A stretch of DNA of 50,627 nucleotides from Bacillota bacterium (GCA_021770445.1 JAETQY010000016.1:1-50627); one strand, 5' to 3'; positions 36,236 through 45,074 are shown, counted from the stretch's first letter. The notes: a model not told the origin generated them from the letters alone. Numbers and translations: made by a program.

Positions 36236-37659
36236 GCCAGACACTCCTTCATAGCCTCATAGGCGCCCAGGCGGTCGATGCGCTCCAGGGCGGCGGTCGC
36301 CGCCTCCTCGAAGCCCTCCAGAGCGGCCAGCTCCCCGCCCCACATCCGCTCGTTGTGGATGACAGCGTGGACCAGCTGGGCGGGGCTGTCCCCCTTGTGT
36401 TCCTTGTAGAACTCCAGCACCCAGGGGTCGTCCTGGGCGGGGCAGTCCCGGTAGAAGGCGATATAGGCGGCGAAGGAGAAGGTGATGCAGGGGGGCAGCT
36501 TGCCGGTATTGGCCACGCTGTCCAGCAAGCTGGGCATGACCCGGGCCTTCCACTTGGCGGTGGAGTTCAGGGCGATGGACAGCAGGGCGTGGTCAATATA
36601 GGGGTTGTTGAACCGGTTGGCCACCGCGGCGGCGAAGTCCTCCAGGTCCTTCCGGTCCAGGGGCAGAGTGGGGATGACCTCGTCGTAGAGCAGTTTGTTC
36701 ATAAAGCCCCGGACGACCTGGTCCTCCATGCAGTCCCGGACGATCTTGAAGCCGGCCAGATGGGCCGCCAGCACAAAGCCGGTGTGGGCGCCGTTGAGGA
36801 TGCGCACCTTGCGCTGCTTGTAGGGGACGTGGTCGTCCACCACCTGGATAGGCAGGCCGGCCTGCTCAAAGGGCAGCTCCTCTTTGATAGACTGAGGTCC
36901 CTCAATGATCCAGGAGGCAAAGACCTCGCCGGTGTCCAGCAGGTCGTCCTGGTAGCCCAGCTCCTGGCAGATGGTGTCTCCCTTGGGGTGGCCGGTGACG
37001 ATCCGGTCCACCACCGTGGAGCAGAAGAGGTTTTCCCCCTCCACCCAGGTCTTGAACTGGGGCTCCAGGCCCCACAGGCCGACATACTCCTTCACGCAGC
37101 GCAGCAGCTCCTCGCCGTTGTGCTCGCTGAGCTCGCAGGCCAGGATGATAAAGCCGGGCAGGCCCAGCTTCCAGCGCCGGTGGAGGAGGAGGGTCAGCTT
37201 GCCGGGGAAGCTGGAGGGCGGGGCGTCCTCCGCCTTGCAGGCGGGGTCAAAGACGATGCCCGCCTCGGTGGTGTTGGAGATGATGAAGCGCAGGTCGGGG
37301 TTTTGGGCGCAGTCCAGTACGGACTGCCAGTCCCCCTTGGGGTCCAGACACCGGGAGACGCAGGAGATGATCCGCTTTCTGGATACCGCCTCCCCCTTCT
37401 CCCGGCCCCGGAGGAGGAGGGTATACAGGCCGTCCTGCTGGGCGAACCGGGCGCAGGTGTCCGGGTGGCCCCCACGGGGCTGGACCAGGACCACCTTGGC
37501 GTTGAAGCCGGCCCTCTCGTTCATCTGGTCGATAAAGTCCTCCGCGAAGGCACGCAGAAAGGCCCCCTCGCCAAACTGGAGGACCCGCTCTGGGGCGTCC
37601 TTCAGCAGATAACCCTCATAGCCCCGGCGCTCCAGGAGGGAATAACTGAGCTTTTCCAT
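36232..37659 (-). CDS. uxaB: Tagaturonate reductase (altronate oxidoreductase)
   Basis: The 475-residue NADH-dependent polyol dehydrogenase of the long-chain mannitol dehydrogenase family has VLQFGEGAFLRAFAEDFID (about 25-43) at the nucleotide-binding start and the conserved KVRILNGAHT active-site segment with its lysine near residue 275. Length and sequence flavour fit UxaB rather than UxuB, which is encoded separately at 47515. It reduces D-tagaturonate to D-altronate. It is 4 bp after the MFS gene and overlaps uxaA. Confidence 0.93.
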   Translation of the reverse strand: MEKLSYSLLERRGYEGYLLKDAPERVLQFGEGAFLRAFAEDFIDQMNERAGFNAKVVLVQPRGGHPDTCARFAQQDGLYTLLLRGREKGEAVSRKRIISCVSRCLDPKGDWQSVLDCAQNPDLRFIISNTTEAGIVFDPACKAEDAPPSSFPGKLTLLLHRRWKLGLPGFIILACELSEHNGEELLRCVKEYVGLWGLEPQFKTWVEGENLFCSTVVDRIVTGHPKGDTICQELGYQDDLLDTGEVFASWIIEGPQSIKEELPFEQAGLPIQVVDDHVPYKQRKVRILNGAHTGFVLAAHLAGFKIVRDCMEDQVVRGFMNKLLYDEVIPTLPLDRKDLEDFAAAVANRFNNPYIDHALLSIALNSTAKWKARVMPSLLDSVANTGKLPPCITFSFAAYIAFYRDCPAQDDPWVLEFYKEHKGDSPAQLVHAVIHNERMWGGELAALEGFEEAATAALERIDRLGAYEAMKECLA

Positions 37660-37663
37660 GGAT

Positions 37664-38857
37664 TTATGCTCCTTCTTTTGTGGTTTTTACGCTGACAATG
37701 CTGAGCACGATGCTGAGCAGCAGCAGGGCGGTGAACACCGCCACCAGGCCCATGCCGGCCCGGATGCCGGCCCGCTCTGCCACCAGGCCCACTAGGGCGG
37801 GGGTGATGATGCCGCCGGCGCTGCCGGTGAAGATCATGATGCTGCACCCCAGGTCGTTGCCCCGGATGCAGTCGCTGCCAAAGGCGAAGGCGGTGGGGTA
37901 GATGGTGGCCATAAACAGCCCCACCCCCATCAGGCCCAGCACGATGAGCACCGGGTCCCGGCTGAAAAACATGATCAGGAAGAAGGCGAAGAAGCCCAAA
38001 CCGTCGATGAGCAGCAGCCTGCTCCGGGAGATCTTGCCCGTGATGGCCGCGCCGATCATCCTCCCGCAGAAGATGACCAGCCACAGCAGGCTGTTCATCA
38101 TCTGGGACCAGTCGGCGCTCAGCACCCCGGTGTCCTGGAAGTAGGACACCAGCCAGCCCACAATGGCGTACTCCACCGAGATGTAGAAGAACAGCATGGC
38201 GCTGCCCAGCCAGAACTGCTTTACCCTTAGAAAGCTGCGGTCCACGGTTTTGACGCTCTTGCCCCTGGGTTCCTGGGGCAGGGGCATTTTGGCGTAGACG
38301 GCAATCTGGCTGAGGCACAGCAGGGCCAGCAGGCCCGCTACCAGCCGCCAGCCCATGTTGGGGAAACGGTTGGTGCAGAATACCAGTACCAGAGGGGAGA
38401 GCAACGCCCCCACGGCGAAGCAGCCGTGGAGCAGGTTGTAGCCCCGGGTGGCCTTGTCGCCGGGCAGGGTGGAGATCATGGTGTTGGAGAAGTTGGAGTT
38501 GCCCCCCCGGGCAATGCCCGTCATGGTGAAAGCGGCCACAAAGAGGGCCGGGGAGCCAAAGCCGCTGGCAAAAATGAGGTAGGCCACCGCCATCCACACC
38601 GAGGTGGTGAGGATGGCCCGCCGCCGGCCCAGGTAGATGGGCAGGAAGCCGGCCAGCAGCACGGAAATCAGATTGCCCGTGGACTGGCAGGACAGCAGTA
38701 TGCCGGACAGATCGTAGCTGAAGCCGTACTGCTCCCGGAGAAAGGGGATGAAGGAGCCCAGGGGCTGGGAGGCCGCGCCGCTGACAAAGAAGGCGAAGAG
38801 CACATTACGCAGCAGGCGGTTTTGCTGGTGCTCCGCCGGAGAAATTTCGTTGGTCAT
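37664..38857 (-). CDS. MFS transporter, probable hexuronate permease
   Basis: The 397-residue protein has 12 predicted helices in two halves. YLGRRRAILTTSVWM (about 72-86) is the MFS motif A after helix 2. VDRSFLRVKQFWLGSAM marks the central loop. The start ATG (MTNEISPAEHQQN) follows AAGGAG at a rather long 12 nt. It lies between uxaC and uxaB, so uronate or oligouronide uptake is the likely job, giving the locus a second importer besides the TRAP system. Specificity is inferred from position. Confidence 0.85.
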   Translation of the reverse strand: MTNEISPAEHQQNRLLRNVLFAFFVSGAASQPLGSFIPFLREQYGFSYDLSGILLSCQSTGNLISVLLAGFLPIYLGRRRAILTTSVWMAVAYLIFASGFGSPALFVAAFTMTGIARGGNSNFSNTMISTLPGDKATRGYNLLHGCFAVGALLSPLVLVFCTNRFPNMGWRLVAGLLALLCLSQIAVYAKMPLPQEPRGKSVKTVDRSFLRVKQFWLGSAMLFFYISVEYAIVGWLVSYFQDTGVLSADWSQMMNSLLWLVIFCGRMIGAAITGKISRSRLLLIDGLGFFAFFLIMFFSRDPVLIVLGLMGVGLFMATIYPTAFAFGSDCIRGNDLGCSIMIFTGSAGGIITPALVGLVAERAGIRAGMGLVAVFTALLLLSIVLSIVSVKTTKEGA

Positions 38858-38883
38858 GATGAAACGATGCTCCTTGCAGGTTT

Positions 38884-40317
38884 TTATACGCCGAAATACC
38901 GGGCGGCGTTGTTGTAGGAGATGCCCTCCACGATCTTCTTTAGGGAGGCCTCGTGGTTGGGGTACTCCCCATTCTCCACCCAATTGCCCATCAGGTTGCA
39001 CAGGATGCGGCGGAAGTAGTCGTGGCGGGCGTAGCTGAGGAAGGAGCGGGAGTCGGTGAGCATGCCCACGAAGTTGCCCAGCAGGCCCAGATTGGCCAGG
39101 GACTTCATCTGCTCCTCCATGCCGGACTTGGTGTCGTTGAACCACCAGGCGGAGCCGTGCTGAATTTTGCCGGGGATTTCATCCGACTGGAAGCAGCCCA
39201 GAATGGTGCCCAGCTGGGCGTTGTCGGCGGGGTTCAGGGAGTAGAGGATAGTTTTGGGGCACTTGCCCTCCTTGTCCAGGGCGGACAGCAGGCGGGCGAT
39301 GTCCTGGCCGCAGGTGTTCTGGGAGATGGCGTCAAAGCCGGTGTCGGGGCCCAGCTTGGCGTACATCCGCTCGTTCATGTTGCGCATACAGGAGTAGTGC
39401 AGCTGCATGGCGATGCCCAGGCGGTGATACTCCCGGCCCAGGTGGAGCAGGATGGCGGTCTGATAGCGCTCCGCCTCCTTGGCGCTGAGCTCCTTGCCCT
39501 TCATGGCGTCCTGGAAGGCCTCGTTGACCTTCTCCATGGAGCTGGGCCGGAAGGGGATATAGTCCAGGCCGTGGTCGCTGGCCCGGCAGCCCAGCTTGGC
39601 GAAGAACTCCAGCCGCTGGGTGAGGGCGGCGCACACGTCCTCCACGGTGTCCAGGCTGTCCTTCCCCACGCTGGCGGCCAGCTTGCCGATGTACTCGGCG
39701 AAGCCGGGCTTGGAGATGTTGATGGCCTTGTCCGGGCGGAAGGAGGGGCACACCTTCACGGTGATGGAGGGGTCGGCGGCGATCTTCTCATGCCACTCCA
39801 GGGTGTCGATGGGGTCGTCGGTGGTGCCGATCATGGCCACATTGGCCTTCTTGATGATGCCCCGGACGGTGAGGTCGGGGTCGTGGCGCAGCTTCTCATT
39901 GCAGAAGTCCCAGCACTCTTTCGCGGTCTCGGGTGTGAGGGGCTTTTGGTAGCCGAAGAACTGGCGCAGCTCCAGGTTGCACCAGTGGTACATGGGGTTG
40001 CCCATGGCCATCTCCAGGGTCTCAGCGAACTTCAGAAAGCGCTCAAAGGCGGGCTTGGAGCCGGTGACATAGTCCTCGGGGACGCCGTTGGAGCGCATAA
40101 GGCGCCACTTGTAGTGGTCGCCGAAGTAGGTGCCGTCGGGGTTTTCCCCGCCTAGCCAGACCTCCACCAGGTTGTCGAAGCGGCGGTCCTCATAAATTTC
40201 CCTGGGGGAGATGTGGCAGTGGTAGTCCACCAGGGGCATGGAGGCGGCGTAGTCGTGATAGAGATGCCGGGCCGTGGCGGTCTCCAGCAGAAAGTCCTTG
40301 TCCATAAATTCTTTCAT
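38884..40317 (-). CDS. uxaC: Glucuronate/galacturonate isomerase
   Basis: The 477-residue amidohydrolase-fold isomerase converts D-glucuronate to D-fructuronate and D-galacturonate to D-tagaturonate. PLVDYHCHISPREIYED (about 29-45) holds the metal-binding His-x-His. WRLMRSNGVPEDYVTG, KVCPSFRPDKAI and FVGMLTDSRSFLSYARHDYF near the end are typical. Length is the family norm. RBS AAAAAGGAG. It feeds both reductase branches of the locus. Confidence 0.97.
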   Translation of the reverse strand: MKEFMDKDFLLETATARHLYHDYAASMPLVDYHCHISPREIYEDRRFDNLVEVWLGGENPDGTYFGDHYKWRLMRSNGVPEDYVTGSKPAFERFLKFAETLEMAMGNPMYHWCNLELRQFFGYQKPLTPETAKECWDFCNEKLRHDPDLTVRGIIKKANVAMIGTTDDPIDTLEWHEKIAADPSITVKVCPSFRPDKAINISKPGFAEYIGKLAASVGKDSLDTVEDVCAALTQRLEFFAKLGCRASDHGLDYIPFRPSSMEKVNEAFQDAMKGKELSAKEAERYQTAILLHLGREYHRLGIAMQLHYSCMRNMNERMYAKLGPDTGFDAISQNTCGQDIARLLSALDKEGKCPKTILYSLNPADNAQLGTILGCFQSDEIPGKIQHGSAWWFNDTKSGMEEQMKSLANLGLLGNFVGMLTDSRSFLSYARHDYFRRILCNLMGNWVENGEYPNHEASLKKIVEGISYNNAARYFGV

Positions 40318-40370
40318 GTTCAGCTCTCCTTTTTCGGATGATTCCCGCCCCGCCGGCGGGAAGAGAGGAA

Positions 40371-40399
40371 GAGCCGCCCGCCCTGTGGGTGGGCGGCTC
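40371..40399 (-). terminator. Intercistronic hairpin between kdgK and uxaC
   Basis: GAGCCGCCCGCC (40371-40382) pairs with GGTGGGCGGCTC (40388-40399), one G-U pair. On the minus strand the tail (TTCCTCTCTTCC) is pyrimidine-rich without a T-run, and a second GC hairpin CCCGCC/GGCGGG follows at 40344-40360. More likely attenuation or mRNA protection than full termination. Confidence 0.55.
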
Positions 40400-40404
40400 A
40401 AAGA

Positions 40405-41433
40405 TTACCGCTGAATGCGTCCGGAGCCGTCGCCGCCGGCCAGCTTCTCCACCTCGGCCACGGTGACCATGTTGTAGTCCCCCTCGATGGAGTGCTTCAG
40501 GGCGGAGGCCGCCACCGCGAACTCCACCGCCGCCTGGGTGGACTTCCCGGTGAGCAGGGAGTAGATCAGCCCGCCGCCAAAGCTGTCGCCGCCGCCTACC
40601 CGGTCGATGATGTGCAGCTCGTACTTCTTGGAGAAGCAGTATTCGCCGCTCTTCACGTCGTAGAGCATGGCGGACCAGCCGTTGTCGAAGGCGGAGTGGC
40701 TCTCCCGCAGGGTGATGGCCACCTTCTCAAAGCCGAATTTGTCGGCCAGCTGCTTGGCCACGGACTTGTAGCCCTCCCGGTTGATTTCGCCGGCGGTGAT
40801 GTCGGTGGCCTCGGCCTCGATGCCGAACACGTCCTTGGCGTCCTCCTCGTTGGAGATGCACACGTCCACATACTGGCACAGGTCGGTCATGGCCTGGCGG
40901 GCCTGGTCCCGGGTCCACAGCTTGCCCCGGTAGTTCAGGTCGCAGGAGATCTTGATGCCCTTGGCCTTGGCGGCCTTGCAGGCCTCCCGGCAGATGTCCA
41001 CCACGTTGGGGCCCAGGGCCGGGGTGATGCCGGTGAAGTGGAACCAGTCCACCCCCTCGAAGATGGCGTCCCAGTCAAAGTCGGAGGTGCTGGCCTCCTG
41101 GATGGCGGAGTGGGCCCGGTCGTAGATGCACACGCTTCCCCGCTGGGAGGCGCCCTTCTCGTTGAAGTAGATGCCCACCCGGTCGCCGCCCCGGACAATC
41201 TTGCTGGTGTCCACGCCGTACCGGCGCAGCGAATTGACGGCCGCCTGACCGATGGCGTGGGCGGGCAGCTTGGTGACATAGGCGGCGTCCAGGCCGTAGT
41301 TGGCCAGGGAGACGGCCACGTTGGCCTCACCGCCGCCGAAGGAGAACTCCAGGTGATCGGCCTGGACAAAGCGCTCATAGTTATAGGGCTGGAGCCGGAT
41401 CATCAGCTCGCCGAAGGTTACTACTTTAGACAT
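40405..41433 (-). CDS. kdgK: 2-keto-3-deoxygluconate kinase
   Basis: The 342-residue PfkB-family kinase starts MSKVVTFGELMIRLQP, typical of KdgK. FSFGGGEANVAVSLANYGL (about 30-48) is the substrate-side signature and RVGGGDSFGGGLIYSLL (about 278-294) the C-terminal signature with the catalytic Asp. It makes KDPG from KDG. It lies between eda (15 bp upstream) and uxaC. Confidence 0.95.
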   Translation of the reverse strand: MSKVVTFGELMIRLQPYNYERFVQADHLEFSFGGGEANVAVSLANYGLDAAYVTKLPAHAIGQAAVNSLRRYGVDTSKIVRGGDRVGIYFNEKGASQRGSVCIYDRAHSAIQEASTSDFDWDAIFEGVDWFHFTGITPALGPNVVDICREACKAAKAKGIKISCDLNYRGKLWTRDQARQAMTDLCQYVDVCISNEEDAKDVFGIEAEATDITAGEINREGYKSVAKQLADKFGFEKVAITLRESHSAFDNGWSAMLYDVKSGEYCFSKKYELHIIDRVGGGDSFGGGLIYSLLTGKSTQAAVEFAVAASALKHSIEGDYNMVTVAEVEKLAGGDGSGRIQR

Positions 41434-41448
41434 AATTCAGGTTCCTCC

Positions 41449-42393
41449 TTATTTCTGCACCAGATGGATGGCGAAGCCGCCCACCTCGCCCTTGAGGTAG
41501 ATGGCCTTGGGCTTGCGGGTGGACTCGTCAAACTCCACGCCCCGGCGGCCCAGGTGATAGACGGCCCGGTTCAGATCGTTGGTGGCAATGGCGATGTGGC
41601 CGTTTTTGCCCAGATAGGGGGTCTTCATACACTCTACGGCGGAGCCGGCGAAGATGGAGCTGTTGCCCGGCTTGTAGTCAAAGCTGAAGAGGGCGCACAG
41701 CGTCTTGGCGGCCTGTTCCGCCTCCCCCTCGTTTTCGCAGTTGATGCCCACGTGGGCCAGGGAGAAGCCAAGCATGGTGCGCACCGCCTCCTGGCAGATG
41801 GCGGTGATCTGGTCCCAGGCCTGGGCCTCGATCAGGTCCTTTTTGCACATCCAGGTGCCGCCCACGGCCACGATCTGGCCGTAGCCCAGATAGTCGTTGA
41901 CATTCTTGGCGTTGACACCACCGGTGCACATCCACTTACAGCTCTTCAGGGCCGCGCCGATGTTTTTCAGCATGGCCACGCCGCCGTTGGCCTCGGCGGG
42001 GAAGTATTTGACGACCTGGCAGCCCTGGTTCATGGCCTGCTGCATCTCGCCGGCGGTGGCGGTGCCAGGCACCATGATACCGCCCTTGTCGATGACATGC
42101 TGGGTGACATGGGGGTCGTAGCCGGGGGCCACGATGAAGGAGGCCCCGGCGGCCATGGCCCGGTCGGCCTGCTCGCAGGTCAGCACGGTGCCCGCGCCCA
42201 GCAGCATCTCGGGGACCTCTTTGGCGATGGCCTTGATGGCGTCCTCAGCGGCGGCGGTGCGGAAGGTGACCTCGGCGGCGGGCAGGCCGCCGTCGGCCAG
42301 AGCCTGGGCCAGAGGGACGGCCTTGGCGGCGTCGTCAATGGCGATGACGGGGATGATGCCGATATTTGATATGGTTTGCAGAATTTCGTTCAT
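41449..42393 (-). CDS. eda: KDPG/KHG aldolase fused to a VOC (glyoxalase-like) domain
   Basis: The 314-residue protein has two parts. Residues 1-210 are a class I KDPG aldolase: AEVTFRTAAAEDAI, GAGTVLT, VVKYFPAEANGG with Schiff-base Lys129, and CTGGVN. Residues about 213-314 are an extra domain starting LAHVGINCENEGEAEQAAKT, with GHIAIATNDLNRAVYHLGRR and ending GGFAIHLVQK, the pattern of the vicinal-oxygen-chelate superfamily. Normal Eda is about 210 residues, so this is a fusion. The aldolase yields pyruvate and glyceraldehyde-3-phosphate. The VOC part has no known job here; detoxifying or isomerising a related keto acid is a guess. First gene of the minus operon. Confidence 0.93.
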   Translation of the reverse strand: MNEILQTISNIGIIPVIAIDDAAKAVPLAQALADGGLPAAEVTFRTAAAEDAIKAIAKEVPEMLLGAGTVLTCEQADRAMAAGASFIVAPGYDPHVTQHVIDKGGIMVPGTATAGEMQQAMNQGCQVVKYFPAEANGGVAMLKNIGAALKSCKWMCTGGVNAKNVNDYLGYGQIVAVGGTWMCKKDLIEAQAWDQITAICQEAVRTMLGFSLAHVGINCENEGEAEQAAKTLCALFSFDYKPGNSSIFAGSAVECMKTPYLGKNGHIAIATNDLNRAVYHLGRRGVEFDESTRKPKAIYLKGEVGGFAIHLVQK

Positions 42394-42463
42394 AACTGCA
42401 TTCCTCCAGGCAGATAAATAGTAGTCGCTTGCAAATAACCCGCGTTAAGAGCTTTGCAGTTTC

Positions 42464-42491
42464 ATTATATACCTAGTATACTAGAATACAA
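42464..42491 (-). promoter_or_regulatory. eda-operon promoter with CTAGTATACTAG operator
   Basis: On the minus strand TTGTAT (42486-42491), 16 bp, TATAAT (42464-42469). CTAGTATACTAG (42473-42484), a perfect 12-bp palindrome, lies between the boxes, a repressor position. The same palindrome lies at the TRAP promoter and, degenerate, at the gntR promoter, so the locus GntR protein is the likely binder. Confidence 0.8.
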
Positions 42492-42549
42492 TTGGAGAAA
42501 GCGCAAAAATTCAAGGTGAATTTTTGTGCAGATTATAAAAAACGTTAGA

Positions 42550-43074
42550 TCAGCGGCTGTAATCCCGCACCTTTTCTCCAGGCACCTGGCGGCAGATATC
42601 CTGCCAGAGGCGGTCCGCCTTGTCATCGTTCCCGGAGGGAAGCAGGAAGGCCTTGTGGGGGGCGGCGTACAGACAGATGCACCGGCGCAGCCGGCAGACC
42701 CGGTGGAGCTGGGACCAGGGGAAGTTGGCCTGTTCCGTCTCGTTGGACACCCCCAGGCCCTGATCGGTGAGGCGGAGGGTATAGGCCGCCGGGGCCTGGG
42801 TCAGCTTGCGCTTTTTTGCCTCGGCGCGGAGGGACAGGTAGAAGGAGAGCAGCCACCCCAGAGGTAGGACGATCCCCACCCCTAGCAGCACGCCGCCCAG
42901 CAGGGCGGCCCCCCGCACTCGGGAGGCTGCCAGAAAGCAGATGCAGGCAAAGACGGCCATGATGCCGGCAAACAGGAGAGGGGCGCGCCACCGCCTCTGC
43001 TGTCGGAGCAGGTCGAACCAGGCAAATTCCTGGAAAATCTCCGGTGTGATCCGGGCTTGAACAGTGTAATTCAT
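42550..43074 (-). CDS. YcxB-like membrane protein
   Basis: The 174-residue protein has a short N-terminal beta segment (MNYTVQARITPEIFQEFAW), two hydrophobic helices at about 32-50 and 57-80, and a C-terminal domain resembling the YcxB-like PH fold (PWSQLHRVCRLRRCICLYAA, AFLLPSGNDDKADRLW). Function of the family is unknown. It sits alone between the divergent uronate operons; no clear terminator or strong promoter of its own is visible. A regulatory or transport link to uronates is not shown. Confidence 0.72.
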   Translation of the reverse strand: MNYTVQARITPEIFQEFAWFDLLRQQRRWRAPLLFAGIMAVFACICFLAASRVRGAALLGGVLLGVGIVLPLGWLLSFYLSLRAEAKKRKLTQAPAAYTLRLTDQGLGVSNETEQANFPWSQLHRVCRLRRCICLYAAPHKAFLLPSGNDDKADRLWQDICRQVPGEKVRDYSR

Positions 43075-43200
43075 AAAGGAACCCCTCTCTTATTTTCGGG
43101 CTGGGGAAATATCTTTATACTTTTTTACCAGATGCGGCGGCTTTTGACAAGCCTGTCGAGCCATTTTTGCTATATTACACAAAAATGGGCGCTTATTTTT

Positions 43201-43243
43201 TACTAGTATACTAGTAGACAAAATGGACCGGCTGTGGTAAAGT
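43201..43243 (+). promoter_or_regulatory. TRAP-uxuAB promoter with TACTAGTATACTAGTA operator
   Basis: TAGACA (43215-43220), 17 bp, TAAAGT (43238-43243). TACTAGTATACTAGTA (43201-43216) is a perfect 16-bp palindrome ending on the -35. It contains the 12-bp core found at 42473-42484. GCGTTAAGAGC (43250-43260), just downstream, also occurs at 42442-42452 in the eda leader region. Confidence 0.78.
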
Positions 43244-43318
43244 GTTCTTGCGTTAAGAGCGAATCCCAATCCCGCATTCAGCAGAACTATCTTTAGAAAC
43301 ATGAGGAGGATTTTATCA

Positions 43319-44410
43319 ATGAAGAAACTTGTATCTGCTCTACTCGCCTCGGCGATGCTGCTCAGCCTGGCCGCCTGCGGCGGCGGCGAGAAGCCCAGCA
43401 ACAACGGCTCCGCCAACAACTCCGGCAGCAACGCCGGCCAGTCTGCCACCACCGGCGGCGACGTTGGCGATGTCGCCAACGACCCCAAGGTAACCTTGGT
43501 GTATGCCGAGGTCAACCCCCTGGACACCATCGTGGGCCAGACCGCTTCCGAGTTCAAGCGCCTGGTGGAGGAGAAGTCCGGCGGCTCCATCACCATCGAC
43601 GTGCGTGACAGCGGCGTGCTGGGCTCCGAGAACGACGTTCTGGACGCCATCATCGGCGGCGACGACTCCATCGACATGAGCCGTATCTCCGCCTTCGCCC
43701 TGACCAGCTACGGCGCGGAGAAGTCCGTGCTGCTCTCCCTGCCCTTCACCTTTGAGAGCCGCGACCACTGGTGGGCCTTCGCCAACAGCGACCTGGCCCA
43801 GGACTTCCTCAACGAGCCCCAGGAGATCGGCCTGCCCCTGCGGGGCATCTTCTACGGCGAGGAGGGCTTCCGCCACTTCTTTGCCAACGTGCCCCTCACC
43901 GACATCAACAGCATGAAGGGCCTGAAGGTCCGCGTGTCCAACGACCCCATCATGAACGGCATGGTGGAGAGCCTGGGCGGCTCCCCCACGGTGGTCTCCT
44001 TCGGCGAGCTGTACTCCGCTCTGAACACCGGCGTGTGCGCCGCCGCCGAGCAGCCCATCGCCAACTACAAGTCCAACGCCTTCCCCGAGGTGGCCAACAA
44101 CCTGATCCTGGACGGCCACACCCTGGGCGCCATCCAGTGCGTTATCACCGACACCGCCTGGGCCAAGCTGACCCCCGCTCAGCAGGCCGTCATCATGGAG
44201 GCCGGCAAGGAGGTCCAGAAGTTCAACCAGAATCTGTCCCAGTCCGCTGAGGACGAGGTCCTCCAGCAGCTGAAGGACGAGGGCTGCAATGTGGTGGAAG
44301 TCGCCGACAAGAAGCCCTGGCAGGATGCCTGCTCCAGCGCCCCCGCCATCAAGGAGGCCATTGACAAGCAGGCCGACCTGTATCAGCAGATCCTGGACAT
44401 GAAGCCCTGA
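43319..44410 (+). CDS. TRAP transporter substrate-binding lipoprotein (DctP family)
   Basis: The 363-residue protein starts at the ATG after GAGGAGG; MKKLVSALLASAMLLSLAAC is a lipoprotein signal with Cys20, followed by a glycine/serine/asparagine linker (to about 45). The DctP fold follows, with MKGLKVRVSNDP carrying the conserved arginine that binds the substrate carboxylate. TRAP systems import organic acids with a sodium gradient. In this locus the ligand is probably glucuronate or galacturonate. A 15-bp attenuator hairpin follows. Confidence 0.92.
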   Translation: MKKLVSALLASAMLLSLAACGGGEKPSNNGSANNSGSNAGQSATTGGDVGDVANDPKVTLVYAEVNPLDTIVGQTASEFKRLVEEKSGGSITIDVRDSGVLGSENDVLDAIIGGDDSIDMSRISAFALTSYGAEKSVLLSLPFTFESRDHWWAFANSDLAQDFLNEPQEIGLPLRGIFYGEEGFRHFFANVPLTDINSMKGLKVRVSNDPIMNGMVESLGGSPTVVSFGELYSALNTGVCAAAEQPIANYKSNAFPEVANNLILDGHTLGAIQCVITDTAWAKLTPAQQAVIMEAGKEVQKFNQNLSQSAEDEVLQQLKDEGCNVVEVADKKPWQDACSSAPAIKEAIDKQADLYQQILDMKP

Positions 44411-44442
44411 TAGCTGAGATATCCACCCAATTGCGCACAAAA

Positions 44443-44483
44443 CGGGGGGACACGGGAACTGTCCCGTGTCCCCCCGAATTTTT
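44443..44483 (+). terminator. Intra-operon attenuator after dctP
   Basis: CGGGGGGACACGGGA (44443-44457) and TCCCGTGTCCCCCCG (44462-44476) form a perfect 15-bp stem with loop ACTG, then AATTTTTATG. It separates the binding protein from dctQM, repeating the design at 7072-7119. Confidence 0.88.
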
Positions 44484-44504
44484 ATGTGAAAGTGAGGGAA
44501 TCCA

Positions 44505-45074
44505 ATGCCAAAGATCTTTACAGCTTTGGACAAGGTCCGGCCGGCCTACGACGTGACATATAAAATCGTCATGGTTTTGTGTAAGCTGCTGCTGATTGCG
44601 GACATCGCCATCACCAGCTACGCCGTGCTGGGCCGCTACTGCCAGGAGTGGGGTCACAAGTATGAGTTCCTCCAGTTCCTGCTGATTATCAAGGACCCCG
44701 CCTGGAGTGAGCAGATCGTGCTGACCTGTATGTCCTATATGGCAGTGCTGTCCGCCGCCCTGGCCATCCGCACCGGCGCCCACATCCGCATGACCGCCTT
44801 CGACGTCTACCTGCCCAAAAAGGTGCTCAAGTCGCTGGACGTGCTGGCCGACGTGGCCGTGATGGCCCTGGGCGTCATCATGGTGGTGGAGGGCTGGAAG
44901 TATACCACCACCCTGGGCAGCAAGGGCTTTTACGAGTCCATCCCCTGGCTGAGCCGATTCTGGATGTACTTCCCGGTGCCCCTGGCGGGCGTAGCCATGA
45001 TCGTCTTTGAGCTGGAGGCGCTCTACAGCCACATCAAAGCGTTCTTTATCGAGGACAAGGAGGTGCAGAAGTAA
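44505..45074 (+). CDS. TRAP transporter small permease (DctQ)
   Basis: The 189-residue membrane protein has four helices: about 23-45, 68-90, 108-130 and 147-170. LAIRTGAHIRMTAFDVYLP in the middle is a DctQ hallmark (arginine-rich loop with HIR). It overlaps dctM by one base (TAATG). It anchors the binding protein to the large subunit. Confidence 0.92.
   Translation: MPKIFTALDKVRPAYDVTYKIVMVLCKLLLIADIAITSYAVLGRYCQEWGHKYEFLQFLLIIKDPAWSEQIVLTCMSYMAVLSAALAIRTGAHIRMTAFDVYLPKKVLKSLDVLADVAVMALGVIMVVEGWKYTTTLGSKGFYESIPWLSRFWMYFPVPLAGVAMIVFELEALYSHIKAFFIEDKEVQK

Noticed and set aside
34304-36262. A 652-codon plus-strand open frame opposite HIT and uxaA
   Set aside because: Shadow of uxaA codons; uxaA has clear catalytic-family signatures and operon coupling.
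38858-39145. N-terminal extension of the MFS protein into uxaC
   Set aside because: The extra ~96 residues are not transporter-like and overlap uxaC; the ATG at 38857 begins the normal MFS N-terminus.
40492-42369. A 625-codon plus-strand open frame opposite kdgK and eda
   Set aside because: Shadow frame; no ribosome site and no recognisable domain.
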